NCBI RefSeq assembly: GCF_021545335.1
Contig: NZ_CP089312.1
Location: 496,001-560,000, forward strand
Direction: 5' to 3'
From: Streptomyces sp. GQFP
GTDB lineage: Bacteria > Actinomycetota > Actinomycetes > Streptomycetales > Streptomycetaceae
DNA: 64,000 nt
In this document: positions 18,014-26,232 of the stretch, in pieces
Layout: each line of letters begins with the position of its first letter
Position numbering within the stretch: position 1 is the first letter of the stretch
The notes under the pieces: generated by a model
What the model saw: only the letters and a program-made list of their open reading frames with translations
Told to the model about the DNA's origin: nothing
Databases searched by the model: none
Made by a program: the position numbers and the translations under genes

Positions 18014-19392
18014 ACGCGCGCTCCACTGAGGCCAGTTATGGCGCCGATGTCACTGAACGCCTGACAGGGCTCGTCGGTGCACTGCGCTCGCACGGCGTCC
18101 GGATCGGCACCGGGGAGACCGTGGACGCGGCACAGGCGGTGGCCGTACTCGGGTTCGCGGACCGGGAGTTGCTGCGCGAGGGGCTGGCCGCGACCCTGCT
18201 GCACGGCACGGACCAGCGTCCGGTGTTCGACCCGGTCTTCGACTTGTATTTTCCGCGCAGTGTCGGAGCGCCCGGCACTGCTGGGCCCGCGGACCGGGAC
18301 GAACTGCGGGACCGGATCGCGGCCGCGCTGGCCGCCAACGACCGTGCGCTGCTTGCCCAGTTGGCCGTCGAGGCGGTCGACGGCTTCGGCGGATACGGCT
18401 CATCGCCGGGGTCGGACGGCTGGTCGTCGTACCAGACCCTGGACCGGATTCGGCCACAGACACTGCTGGCCCGGGTGCGGGCGAGCCTCCGTGAGGGCGC
18501 CGGGGAGACGGAGTTCGCCGACCGGCTGCTCGACGACGAGATCCGGCGGCGGATCGAGGCGTTCCGGCGACTGGTCGGCGCGGAGGCCCGGCGCCGGGTG
18601 GCCGAGCGGCGCGGCCGGGACGAGATCGCCCGACGGGCGGTGGCCCCGACCGCCGACCGGGTCGACTTCCTGATCGCCGGACGCGCCCAACTGACCGAAC
18701 TGCGCAGGGCCGTTCAGCCGCTCGCGCGCAAACTCGCCACCCGGCTGGCGGCGCGCCGCCGCAAGGCCGCACGCGGCTCGATCGACCTGCGCCGCACGGT
18801 GCGCGCCTCCCTGTCGACGGGCGGGGTGCCGATGCGGCCCGTACTGCGCCGACGCCGGCCCGCCCGGCCCGAACTGGTGCTGCTGTGCGATGTGTCGGGC
18901 TCGGTGGCCGGCTTCTCCGACTTCACGATGCTGCTGGTGCAGGCGCTGCACGACCAGTTCAGCAAGGTCCGTGTGTTCGCCTTCGTCAACCGCGTCGACG
19001 AGGTGACCGGCCTGCTCGTGCACGGCGCCGCCGACCCCGAGGGGCTCGGCGCCCGCATCCGTGCGGAGGCGACCCTGACGGGCTGGCACGGCAGCAGCGA
19101 CTACGGCGTCGCGCTGGGCGAGTTCACGGAGCGGTACGCCGACGCGGTGGGCCCGCGCACCACCGTGTTCGTGCTCGGTGACGCCCGTACGAACATGAGC
19201 GACCCGAATCTGCCCGCGGTACGGCAGCTGGCCGAACGGGCCCGCCGCGTCTACTGGTTGAACCCCGAGGGACGGTCCCAGTGGGGCACGGGCGACTCGG
19301 CGGCGCCCGCGTACGCCGAGCTGGTGGAGATGCGCGAGTGCCGCAACGCCCGCCAACTCGGCGCGCTGATCACCCGGTTGCTGCCGGTGTGA
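18010..19392 (+). CDS. VWA domain (CoxE-like) protein, partner of MoxR
   Basis: 460 residues. The N-terminal half is helical and Arg-rich. The C-terminal half is a von Willebrand A domain with the metal-ion site D294-x-S-x-S298 (CDVSGSVAGF), then WHGSSDYG and FVLGDARTNMSDP supplying the Thr and Asp positions. The CoxE-like class works with MoxR ATPases, typically in maturation of molybdenum hydroxylases; no such enzyme lies nearby, so the client is unknown. GTG start overlapping the moxR stop. Converges on the SDR gene at 19440 across a gap with a short tandem repeat. Confidence 0.88.
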
Positions 19393-19399
19393 CGGTGGC

Positions 19400-19434
19400 C
19401 GGGCAACCGGGCAACCGGGTAACCGGGTAACCGG
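19400..19434. repeat. Four-copy 8-base tandem repeat
   Basis: CGGGCAAC twice then CGGGTAAC twice, ending in CGG, in the 47-base gap between two converging genes. Probably slippage-generated; may weakly fold as a terminator. Confidence 0.75.
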
Positions 19435-19439
19435 CGTGA

Positions 19440-20141
19440 CTATGCGGTGAGTTGGGGGTAGAGCACCTCGACACCCGCCGCGAGGCCCGCCTTCACCTGG
19501 CGGCTGAGGTCGTCGGCCAGTACCTCGAAGGCGCCGGACTCGATGCCGTCCAGGGCCTGTGCGGCGACGCCGTCCGGGGTCGACTTGAGGGCGTCGATAC
19601 CGGCGGTCATGTCCGTGTCGACGTAGCCGACGTGCAGGCCCGTGACGTCGATGCCGCGCGGCTTCAGGTCGAGGCGCAGGGAGTTGGTCTGGGACCAGAA
19701 GGCGGCCTTGGATGCGCTGTAGGAGCCCGCGAGGCCGATCCAGGACAGCACCGAGTGCACGTTGAGGATGTGGCCGCCGCCGTTGCGCTCGATGACCGGG
19801 ACGAAGGCCCGGGTGACGAGGAGGGGGCCGTAGAAGTTGGTCTCGAACTCGCGGCGCACGTCGTCCACGGGCGAGTCCAGGAAGTTGGCGTTCACCGAGG
19901 CGCCCGCGTTGTTGATCAGGACGGTCACATCCTGGGCCAGCTCGGCCGCCGCCGCGACGGACGCGAGGTCGCTCACCTCCAGGGCCAGCGGTACGGCGTC
20001 GGGGTGGGTGACGGCCCGGGGGTCGCGTGCCGTGGCGTACACCTTCTTCGCGCCCCGCCCGTAGAGCGCTTCGACCAGCGCCCGTCCGATACCGCGGCTG
20101 CCGCCGGTGACGAGGACGACCGAGCCTTCGATGCGCGTCAT
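19440..20141 (-). CDS. Short-chain dehydrogenase/reductase (SDR)
   Basis: 233 residues, a classical SDR: cofactor loop TGGSRGIGRALVEAL near 12-26, NNAGAS near 80-85, and the catalytic Ser (NVHSVLSW) with Tyr-x3-Lys in YSASKAAF near 138-145. YATARDP after the second strand suggests NADP(H) preference. The substrate is not apparent. The ATG at 20141 is chosen because CAGGAGAAC precedes it; 19 further in-frame codons upstream overlap the operators. Two copies of the TetR palindrome lie 60-110 bases upstream, so it is probably repressed by the tetR gene at 16454. Confidence 0.88.
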   Translation of the reverse strand: MTRIEGSVVLVTGGSRGIGRALVEALYGRGAKKVYATARDPRAVTHPDAVPLALEVSDLASVAAAAELAQDVTVLINNAGASVNANFLDSPVDDVRREFETNFYGPLLVTRAFVPVIERNGGGHILNVHSVLSWIGLAGSYSASKAAFWSQTNSLRLDLKPRGIDVTGLHVGYVDTDMTAGIDALKSTPDGVAAQALDGIESGAFEVLADDLSRQVKAGLAAGVEVLYPQLTA

Positions 20142-20201
20142 GAGGTTCTCCTGGAGCGTGGGACAAGGGGCGGTGCGGGCAGAGCCCGCCTGAACCACCG
20201 A

Positions 20202-20219
20202 GGAAACCGATCGGTTTCC
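20202..20219. promoter_or_regulatory. TetR operator 1 at the SDR promoter
   Basis: GGAAACCGATCGGTTTCC, a perfect 18-base palindrome, the best copy of the family in this window. Confidence 0.7.
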
Positions 20220-20238
20220 ATCCGGCTCTCACGAGCGT

Positions 20239-20252
20239 AAACCGATCGGTTT
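20239..20252. promoter_or_regulatory. TetR operator 2 at the SDR promoter
   Basis: AAACCGATCGGTTT, a perfect 14-base palindrome. Its centre is 35 bases from operator 1, so the two lie almost on the same DNA face (about 3.3 turns). It could also act on the rightward gene at 20382. Confidence 0.7.
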
Positions 20253-20381
20253 CTCGGGGCAAGTGCGGTCGGACCCCTACGGGTCGAATACGGCTTTTCC
20301 CGGATACCCGCGCCCATGACGCTCCCCCTAGGCTCGCGAGTAGCGGCGAGTGCCGTGCGCGAGGGGGGGGGACGGGACGAG

Positions 20382-21356
20382 ATGAAGGCAGTGACTCAGG
20401 ACGCCTACGGCTCGGCGGACGTGCTGAAGGTGAGCGACATCGACAAGCCGGTGCCGACGGCCCGGCAGGTGCTGGTGCGGGTGCACGCCTCGTCGCTGAA
20501 CGCGTACGACTGGCATTTCATGCACGGCGACCCGAAGCTGGCGCGCGCGACATTCGGGCTGTCGAGGCCGAAGCTGAAGGTCCGGGGCCGGGACTTCGCC
20601 GGCCGGGTGGAGGCGGTCGGCAGCGAGGTCAAGGGCATCTCGCTCGGCGACGAGGTGTACGGCGAGGCGGACGGGGCCTTCGCGGAGTACGTGTGCGCGG
20701 CCGAGGACTCGGTGGCCCGCAAACCCGCCGGCCTCACCTTCGAACAGGCCGCCGCGATCCCCCTGGCCGCGAATACCGCCCTCATCGGCCTGCGCGACCT
20801 GGCCCGGTTGGCGCCGGGGCAGACGGTGCTGATCAACGGCGCGTCGGGCGGCGTGGGCACGTTCGCAGTGCAGCTCGCCAAGGCGTACGGCGCGGAGGTG
20901 ACCGCCGTGTGCCGGACGCGGAACGTGGAGATGGTCGCCTCACTCGGCGCGGACCACGTCATCGACTACACCCAGGAGAACTTCACCCTCGGCGACAAGC
21001 GCTACGACGTCGTGCTCGACCTGGTCGGCAACCACTCCCTGAGCGCGTTCCGGCGCGTCCTGACACCCACCGGGACACTCCTGCTGTCGGGCGGCGGGGT
21101 GTACGAGGGCGGCAGCCTCGTGGGACCCATGGGGCTGTTCATCAAGCGGAGGCTGGTGGCGCCCTTCGTCCGCCAGCGGCTCCTCGAACTACCGGCTGTG
21201 GCGAGCCGGGAGAACCTCACGGCACTGTGCGAGTTGGCGGAGGCCGGGAAGATAGCCCCGGTCATCGACCGTACGTATGCGCTGAGCGAGGTTCCCGACG
21301 CGATGCGGTATCTCGTGAAGGAGCATGCGCGGGCGAAGGTCGTCATCACGGTCTGA
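20382..21356 (+). CDS. NADP-dependent zinc-less alcohol dehydrogenase/quinone oxidoreductase
   Basis: 324 residues of the medium-chain dehydrogenase family: GroES-like N-terminal half (KVRGRDFAGRVEAVGSEVKG near 65-84) and a Rossmann half with INGASGGVGTFAVQLAKAYG near 149-168 and LGADHVIDYTQENF near 190. The zinc-ligand Cys and His of true alcohol dehydrogenases are missing, as in quinone oxidoreductases. It would reduce quinones or enones with NADPH. ATG at 20382 chosen because homology starts at MKAVTQDAYG; 22 codons upstream in frame have no family match. Divergent from the SDR, so it may share the TetR operators. Confidence 0.88.
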   Translation: MKAVTQDAYGSADVLKVSDIDKPVPTARQVLVRVHASSLNAYDWHFMHGDPKLARATFGLSRPKLKVRGRDFAGRVEAVGSEVKGISLGDEVYGEADGAFAEYVCAAEDSVARKPAGLTFEQAAAIPLAANTALIGLRDLARLAPGQTVLINGASGGVGTFAVQLAKAYGAEVTAVCRTRNVEMVASLGADHVIDYTQENFTLGDKRYDVVLDLVGNHSLSAFRRVLTPTGTLLLSGGGVYEGGSLVGPMGLFIKRRLVAPFVRQRLLELPAVASRENLTALCELAEAGKIAPVIDRTYALSEVPDAMRYLVKEHARAKVVITV

Positions 21357-21393
21357 GGCGAACCGGCGTCATCCCTGACAGGGGTGAGTTCTG

Positions 21394-21762
21394 TCAGCTT
21401 CCTTCCGGTGCCTTCGCGTACTCCTGCGCCATGCCTCCCGCGAAGTCGTGGACGATGACCTGCTCGTCGCCGACGACCCACGCGTCGTGCCCGGCCGGAC
21501 ACACGAAGACATCGCCGGGTCCCACCTCGCTCTCGCCGCCGTCGTCCATGCGGATGTGCATCCGGCCCTGGAGGACATAGCCGTTGTGGTGGATCTCGCA
21601 GCTCTTCGTGCCCACGATGGGCCCGACGGACTCGGACCAGCGCCAGCCCGGTTCGAAGGTTCCGATGGCGAAGTCGAGCCCCGTGAGGTGTACGGCTTCG
21701 AGGTGTCCCCGGGGGAAATCGCGCCGCTCGTCAGGCTTCTCGACTGTCTTGATCTCCAGCAT
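21394..21762 (-). CDS. Cupin-domain protein
   Basis: 122 residues forming one cupin barrel: FEPGWRWSESVGPIVGTKSCE near 38-58 and HHNGYVLQGRMHIRMDDG near 60-77, then EVGPGDVFVCPAGHDAWV. The usual metal His/Glu set is only partly present. Small cupins bind metals or act on small substrates; the function is unknown. The ATG at 21762 is chosen because GGAGG stands seven bases before it, over an in-frame start 51 bases upstream. Converges with the oxidoreductase at 20382. Confidence 0.8.
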   Translation of the reverse strand: MLEIKTVEKPDERRDFPRGHLEAVHLTGLDFAIGTFEPGWRWSESVGPIVGTKSCEIHHNGYVLQGRMHIRMDDGGESEVGPGDVFVCPAGHDAWVVGDEQVIVHDFAGGMAQEYAKAPEGS

Positions 21763-21859
21763 GTCGTGCCTCCCGTCCCCCGTCATGGCTGTCGGACCCC
21801 CGCTCCCTTCCATCGTCCGCCTGTCAAGCCGGGGCCGCCATCCGAGCGATGTGCCGGTG

Positions 21860-22903
21860 TCAGAGTTCGAAGGTCACGAAGCCGTCGTCCGCGTCCGGCG
21901 CCGGTGCCGTCACCGTGTAGCCGAAGCGGTCCTTGAGAGAGGTGACGTCCCAGGGTGCGGCGCGGTCGCGGTAGTTGAAGACGATCTCCTTCTGTGCGCC
22001 GCCGCGCTGAAGGATCCGGGACATGGCGATGTCGTCGGGGTGGTGGTGCCGGGCGCCGCTCGTGGAGATCAGATAACGGTCGCAGTCGAGAAGGTCCAGG
22101 AGGTCCGTGGAGATGTTGTGCTTGCTGCCGTGGTGGGCGACCTTGAGGACGTCCACATGGAGCCGTCCGCCCGCCGCCTGGGCGCGGGGCCGCAGCGACT
22201 CGACGAGTCGGCGGTCGTCCGCGTCGCCGGTGAGGACGATCCGCCGGTCCTCGAACTCGAAGAGCAGCCCGATGCTGGAGACGTTCGTCGGCGAGGGGTC
22301 CCGCTTGAACGGCGTCGCGGCGAGCTGCTCCACGTCCACGGCGCCGCCGAAGGGCTCGAAGCCGTCTACAGGGGGTGGCTCATCGGGGTCCCGGCCCGGG
22401 ATCAGCCCGTGCTCGGCACACACGTCCACCCACACCGGGGCCAGCCGCTCCAGTTGCCGGCGGTCGGGCGAGAGCACCTCCATCGTGGACCCGTCGTCGA
22501 ACCACCCAATCCGCTGCCCGACCTCGGCACCGCGCCCGCCGAAGGCATCGTTCCAGGGCATGTTCTGCCCCAGCAACGCACTGGTGAGCCTCTCGCCGTC
22601 CTGCGCGCCGAACCCCTCGGCGTCGACCAGGTGGTCGAAGCCGTTGAACCACACGTCCCCGAACTCCACCGACCGCTCCGGATCCTCCAGCAGGGCGAGG
22701 ACACCTAGGACGTGGTCCTGGTCGACATGGGTGACGACGAGGACGTCGACCAGCCCGTCGAGTCCGGCGAGCACCGGTTTGATCAGCGGATACGTGCCCG
22801 CGCGTCCACCGTCGACAAGGATCCGATGGACGAACGTGTCGTCGCCGTATTCGAGGAGCAGGCAGTCGCCGTCCTCGCCGGGCATCATCGTGAACCGGAT
22901 CAT
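21860..22903 (-). CDS. ComEC-like metallo-beta-lactamase-fold hydrolase
   Basis: 347 residues, soluble. The metal motif H59-x-D-x-D-H64 (THVDQDHVLGV), a later LTGDADD near 240 and VLKVAHHGSKHN near 270 match the MBL domain of the DNA-uptake protein ComEC, but here without any membrane part. DVWFNG and TNVSSIGLLFEFE are also typical. Such stand-alone MBL enzymes are probable phosphodiesterases or nucleases; some occur in defence islands, but no defence partner is seen here. ATG at 22903 chosen for the GGGAGG before it and the promoter just upstream. The low-G+C leader (22925-22955) is unusual for this genome. Confidence 0.82.
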   Translation of the reverse strand: MIRFTMMPGEDGDCLLLEYGDDTFVHRILVDGGRAGTYPLIKPVLAGLDGLVDVLVVTHVDQDHVLGVLALLEDPERSVEFGDVWFNGFDHLVDAEGFGAQDGERLTSALLGQNMPWNDAFGGRGAEVGQRIGWFDDGSTMEVLSPDRRQLERLAPVWVDVCAEHGLIPGRDPDEPPPVDGFEPFGGAVDVEQLAATPFKRDPSPTNVSSIGLLFEFEDRRIVLTGDADDRRLVESLRPRAQAAGGRLHVDVLKVAHHGSKHNISTDLLDLLDCDRYLISTSGARHHHPDDIAMSRILQRGGAQKEIVFNYRDRAAPWDVTSLKDRFGYTVTAPAPDADDGFVTFEL

Positions 22904-22939
22904 CACGGCCTCCCGCAGTGGGACAGCGGCATTTCTCCT

Positions 22940-22968
22940 ATCATATTTAGCAATGCCCCGTATGTCCT
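22940..22968 (-). promoter_or_regulatory. Promoter of the MBL-fold gene
   Basis: On the minus strand AGGACA (22968-22963) and TATGAT (22945-22940) are separated by 17 bases, a good sigma-70-type match in an A+T-rich island, about 35 bases before the start codon. Confidence 0.5.
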
Positions 22969-23030
22969 GGCGTGCGTCAGTGGACGTCAGGCCCACCACG
23001 GCCGGGAGGAGCAGCAACTCCCCATCCAGG

Positions 23031-23696
23031 TCAGGCGAGTTCGAGTACTCCCCTGCGCACGGCCTCCGACACCGCCGCCGCCCTGTTGTCGACCTTGAGC
23101 TTGCGGTAGACGCGCACGAGGTGCGTCTTGACCGTGGCCTCGCTGAGGAACAGTGCCTCGGCGATGGCCCGGTTGCTGCGCCCCTCGGCCATCAGCCGTA
23201 CGACCTCGATCTCGCGCCCGCTCAACTCGTGCTCCGGGCTGACCACTTGGCCGACGAGTTCCCCGACGACCTCCGGGGCCAGCCCCAGAGCCCCGGCCGC
23301 GGCCCCGCGCACCGCGCGGAACAACTCCTCGGGCGGCCCCGCCTTGAGGACATAACCCCGGGCGCCCGCCTCCAACGCCCGTACGACATCGGCCCGTCCG
23401 GCATAGCTGGTCAGCATCACCACCGCCACGCCGGGTGCCTCGGCGACGAGCCGGCGGATCGCCTCGATCCTGTCGATCCCGCCGCCCGGACTCCCGAACC
23501 GGAGGTCCATCAGCGCGACATCCGGGAGCATCCGGGCGACCAGAGAGACAGCCTCCTCAGCGCTGCCGGCCTCGGCGATCACATCGAGGTCCGGTTCGCC
23601 CTCGATGAGCGCGCGCAGGCCGGCCCGTACGACGGCGTGGTCGTCCGCGATCAGGAGGCGCAGCGGCCCGGGCGCACCGGGCGGGTCCGCGGTCAT
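23031..23696 (-). CDS. NarL/LuxR-family response regulator (orphaned)
   Basis: 221 residues. The receiver domain is at about 13-130, with acidic pocket ADD near 17-19, phospho-acceptor Asp in VALMDLRF, the conserved Thr/Ser in MLTSYAG and Lys in VLKAG. The LuxR HTH is at about 155-215 (LSGREIEVVRLMAEGRSN, then EATVKTHLVRVYRKL). It would be the DNA-binding partner of a sensor kinase. The upstream kinase gene overlaps it by four bases, as usual for NarL pairs, but is reduced to its last ~80 codons, so the regulator is probably orphaned or takes phosphate from elsewhere. GTG start at 23696. Confidence 0.9.
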   Translation of the reverse strand: MTADPPGAPGPLRLLIADDHAVVRAGLRALIEGEPDLDVIAEAGSAEEAVSLVARMLPDVALMDLRFGSPGGGIDRIEAIRRLVAEAPGVAVVMLTSYAGRADVVRALEAGARGYVLKAGPPEELFRAVRGAAAGALGLAPEVVGELVGQVVSPEHELSGREIEVVRLMAEGRSNRAIAEALFLSEATVKTHLVRVYRKLKVDNRAAAVSEAVRRGVLELA

Positions 23697-23992
23697 CCGG
23701 CAGTCGCCGTGGGGACGGGCGCGGCTGCGGGCTGCGGTCGGGGCCGTGCGGAGACCGTGGCCCGGATCCGGGTGCCCCGGCCGGGCTCGCCGCAGACGCC
23801 GAGGTCACCGCCGTACTCGCGCAGCCGCGCCCGTGCGGCGGGCAGTCCGAAGCCACGGCCCGCGCCGTGCGGGGTGCGGGCGAAGACCTCGGCCGGGTCG
23901 AACCCGACGCCGTCGTCGCTGACTTCGAGGTCCACCCGGGCCGCTCCGGCTCCGGTGGCGAGTACACGTCGTCTGCTGAGGAAGCTGGACAC
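23693..23992 (-). pseudogene. Histidine kinase remnant fused to a Tat-leader start
   Basis: 99 codons. From about residue 18 the sequence is the end of a histidine-kinase ATPase domain: VDLEVSDDGVGFDP (G1 box), then GRGFGLPAARARLREYGG (G2 box) and GRGTRI. The dimerisation helices and N box of a full kinase (normally 350 or more residues) are absent. Residues 1-17 instead look like a twin-arginine leader (FLSRRRVLATGAGA). The junction near 23940 suggests a deletion that joined the start of a secreted-protein gene to the tail of the kinase. GTG start. It cannot work as a kinase; the response regulator follows with the usual 4-base overlap. Confidence 0.75.
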
Positions 23993-24108
23993 TCTGCGGG
24001 CCTCTCTGATGGGGGGTTCTCCTGGGGGGTCTGCGGTTCGATCCTGACGCGAGCGAGAGGGTCTTCGCGTCGGCTGGAAGGAGCGAGGGGGAGAGCGGCA
24101 GGTTGAAT

Positions 24109-24136
24109 CCCCGTTCAGCCGATCGGTTGAACGGGG
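24109..24136. terminator. 28-base palindrome after the hydroxy-acid oxidase gene
   Basis: Arms CCCCGTTCA and TGAACGGGG around a self-complementary CCGATCGG, with one mismatched pair. It lies 36 bases past the stop of the leftward oxidase gene, so a terminator is likely. It shares the ACCGATCGG core of the TetR operators and could instead be a regulator site for the decayed gene downstream. Confidence 0.45.
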
Positions 24137-24171
24137 TGGCCGGATGGGCAGGCGGTCGGACGGTCAGTCGG

Positions 24172-25329
24172 TCAGACGGCCTGGAGTGCCTCGGGTACGA
24201 GGTCCTTGAGGGACGGGTAGCCGTCCACGGCCATGATCAGGTCCGTCTCGGCGAGCAGGGCCCGCAGTACGTGCACGATGCCGTCCGTGCCGCCGAGGGC
24301 GCAACCGTAGGCGTACGGGCGGCCGATGCCGACCGCTGTCGCGCCGAGGGCGAGTGCCTTGACGATGTCGGCGCCACTGCGGACGCCGGAGTCGAACAGG
24401 ACCGGCAGCTCGCCCGCGGCCTCGACGACGCCGGGCAGGACGTTGAGGGCGGGGAGGCCGCCGTTGGCCTGCCGGCCGCCGTGGGTGGAGCAGTAGAGGG
24501 CGTCCACTCCCGCGTCGCGGGCGCGGCGCGCGTCCTCGGGGTGACAGATGCCCTTGAGGATCAGGGGGAGGTCGGTCAGCGAGCGCAGCCAGTCCAGGTC
24601 GTCCCAGGTGAGCGGGTTGCCGAAGATCTGGGTCCAGTGGAGGATCGCGGCCTGCGGATCCTCTTCGGGCGGTCGGCCGAGCGCGGCCCGGAACGCCGGG
24701 TCGCCGGTGTAGTTGGCGAGGCAGTGACCGCGCAGCTGGGGGAAGTTGGCCGTCGCGAGATCCCGGGGGCGCCAGCCGGTGATCCAGGTGTCGAGGGTGA
24801 CGACGATGCCCCGGTACCCGGCGTGCTCGGCACGCTGGACGAGGCTCTCGGCGATGTTCCGGTCGGTCGGGGTGTAGAGCTGGAAGAAGCCGGGGGTGTC
24901 GCCGAGTTCGGCGGCCACGTCCTCCAGCGGGTCGACGGAGAACGTGGAGGCGACCATCGGCACTCCGGTGCGGGCGGCGGCGCGGGCCGTGGCCAGGTCG
25001 CCGTGTCCGTCCTGGGCGCACAGTCCGATGACGCCGATCGGGGCGAGGAACACCGGTGACGGGAGTGTCGTCCCGAACAGCTCGACGGTCAGGTCCCGTT
25101 GGGCGGCACCGACGAGCATGCGCGGGATCAGGCCCCAGCGGGCGAATGCCTCGACGTTGGCCCGCTGGGTGCGCTCGTCGCCGGCTCCCCCGGCGACGTA
25201 GGACCAGGCGGACGGCGGGAGCGCGGCGCGGGCCCGTTCCTCCAACTCGGCGAACTCCATGGGGAAGGACGGCAGAACTCCGCCCAGCCCGTTGAGGTAG
25301 ATCTCGTTCTGGTAGTCGGCGAACGCCAT
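24172..25329 (-). CDS. FMN-dependent alpha-hydroxy-acid oxidase (lactate 2-monooxygenase-like)
   Basis: 385 residues, a TIM-barrel of the FMN alpha-hydroxy-acid oxidase family. Visible are YVAGGAGDE near 44-52, FLAPIG near 94-99, [10 protein letters not shown] near 128, [10 protein letters not shown] near 147-156, [15 protein letters not shown] near 176-190, [12 protein letters not shown] with the catalytic Lys near 255-266, and the active-site His/Arg in [11 protein letters not shown] near 283-293, then [14 protein letters not shown] and GIGRPYAYG. It oxidises L-lactate or another 2-hydroxy acid with oxygen. The first residues ([15 protein letters not shown]) fit the lactate 2-monooxygenase branch. 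It may be co-regulated with the tetR gene just upstream on the same strand. Confidence 0.9.
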   Translation of the reverse strand: MAFADYQNEIYLNGLGGVLPSFPMEFAELEERARAALPPSAWSYVAGGAGDERTQRANVEAFARWGLIPRMLVGAAQRDLTVELFGTTLPSPVFLAPIGVIGLCAQDGHGDLATARAAARTGVPMVASTFSVDPLEDVAAELGDTPGFFQLYTPTDRNIAESLVQRAEHAGYRGIVVTLDTWITGWRPRDLATANFPQLRGHCLANYTGDPAFRAALGRPPEEDPQAAILHWTQIFGNPLTWDDLDWLRSLTDLPLILKGICHPEDARRARDAGVDALYCSTHGGRQANGGLPALNVLPGVVEAAGELPVLFDSGVRSGADIVKALALGATAVGIGRPYAYGCALGGTDGIVHVLRALLAETDLIMAVDGYPSLKDLVPEALQAV

Positions 25330-25366
25330 GCGGACACCCTTTCCCTCAGGTCGAGCGGCCCACGGC

Positions 25367-25969
25367 TCAGGCGGCTCGTGGCCGGGCGTGCAGGAGGAGG
25401 TGATCGGCGAGCATCTCCAGCGCGGCCCGGCTGTCGTCGGTGTTGCGGTCGACGAGCCAGATCATGTTGAGGCCGTCGATCATCGACAGGACGTACCGCG
25501 CGAGCACCGGCACGGGTTTCGTCCACTCGATCCCCGCGTTGTCGGCGGCGAGTTCGAGCAGCGAGGCGAAAGCGCGCAGGAAGATCTCGTACTGCTTCCC
25601 GGCGACGTCCTCGAAGCCGGAGTTGCGCAGGGCGTACTGCGTAAGCTCGTAACTGATCTGGTGCTCACCGGGGTTGGCCTCGAAGCCCTTCCAGAACGCG
25701 TGCAGGCTGTCGAGGACGCTGTCGCGGATGTCCTTGTGCGGGGCGAACAGACCGCGGACCTCGGCGACGTACCGCTCGGTGAGGGTCTCGGTGACGAGTT
25801 CGAGCAGTTGGGCCCTGGATTCGAAGCAGTAGTGGAAGGCTCCGAGGGTCATGCCCGCCTCGGTGACCACCGCGCGGGTGGTCGCCTTGGCGACGCCGTC
25901 GCGCGCCATGACCCGGATCGCCGCCTCCAGGAGCTCCGCTCGCCGGTCGCTCGCCGCCATGCGGGGCAC
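25367..25969 (-). CDS. TetR-family transcriptional regulator
   Basis: 200 residues. The HTH is at about 10-55 ([42 protein letters not shown]), followed by a TetR_C_6-like ligand domain. GTG at 25969 is chosen because GGAG lies five bases upstream; the ATG at 25960 would leave a 12-base gap to it and the ATG at 25996 has no signal. It diverges from the SMP-30 operon, and a large inverted repeat (26035-26073) lies between, the likely operator for both. The [12 protein letters not shown] motif is common in regulators of short catabolic operons. Ligand unknown. Confidence 0.9.
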   Translation of the reverse strand: MPRMAASDRRAELLEAAIRVMARDGVAKATTRAVVTEAGMTLGAFHYCFESRAQLLELVTETLTERYVAEVRGLFAPHKDIRDSVLDSLHAFWKGFEANPGEHQISYELTQYALRNSGFEDVAGKQYEIFLRAFASLLELAADNAGIEWTKPVPVLARYVLSMIDGLNMIWLVDRNTDDSRAALEMLADHLLLHARPRAA

Positions 25970-26034
25970 GCGTTCTCCTCTCCGCATGGGGCTCACCTGT
26001 TGGTTCGGTCGTCAGGATAGCCAACCGGTCCTTA

Positions 26035-26073
26035 AGAAGTAAGTCAGATGTCCAGGACGCTTGACTTACTTCT
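26035..26073. promoter_or_regulatory. Long inverted repeat, TetR operator between tetR and SMP-30 gene
   Basis: AGAAGTAAGTCA (26035-26046) and TGACTTACTTCT (26062-26073) are perfect 12-base inverted arms around a 15-base spacer. The arms are A+T-rich against the background. It suits two TetR dimers or one dimer with wide half-sites, and TTGACT at 26061-26066 may also be the -35 box of the rightward operon. Confidence 0.6.
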
Positions 26074-26123
26074 CTTGCTTGGGCCACCGTAGCGTGCGGG
26101 GGACGGGCATGTGCTTCGTTCAC

Positions 26124-26202
26124 CCGCGGGCCGGTGGGGGCTGGTCGCGCCCCGCGGCGGAGCCGCAAATCGATACAGCCCCGCGCCCCTATCGGGGGCG
26201 CG
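26124..26202 (-). repeat. Dispersed Streptomyces palindromic repeat, copy 3 (type B, inverted)
   Basis: GCGGGCCGGTGGGGGCTGGT then CGCGCCCCGCGGCGGAGCCG, a TACAGCC link and a GCGCCCCTATCGGGGGCGC hairpin. This is the alternative left half (type B) joined to the same right half as type A. Located in the SMP-30 operon leader. Confidence 0.8.
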
Positions 26203-26232
26203 GGATCCGTTCAGCAGCCTCAGGAGGCAGTG

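Noticed and set aside
23031..23992. Intact two-component system
   Set aside because: The kinase lacks its dimerisation and N-box regions, so only the response regulator is complete.
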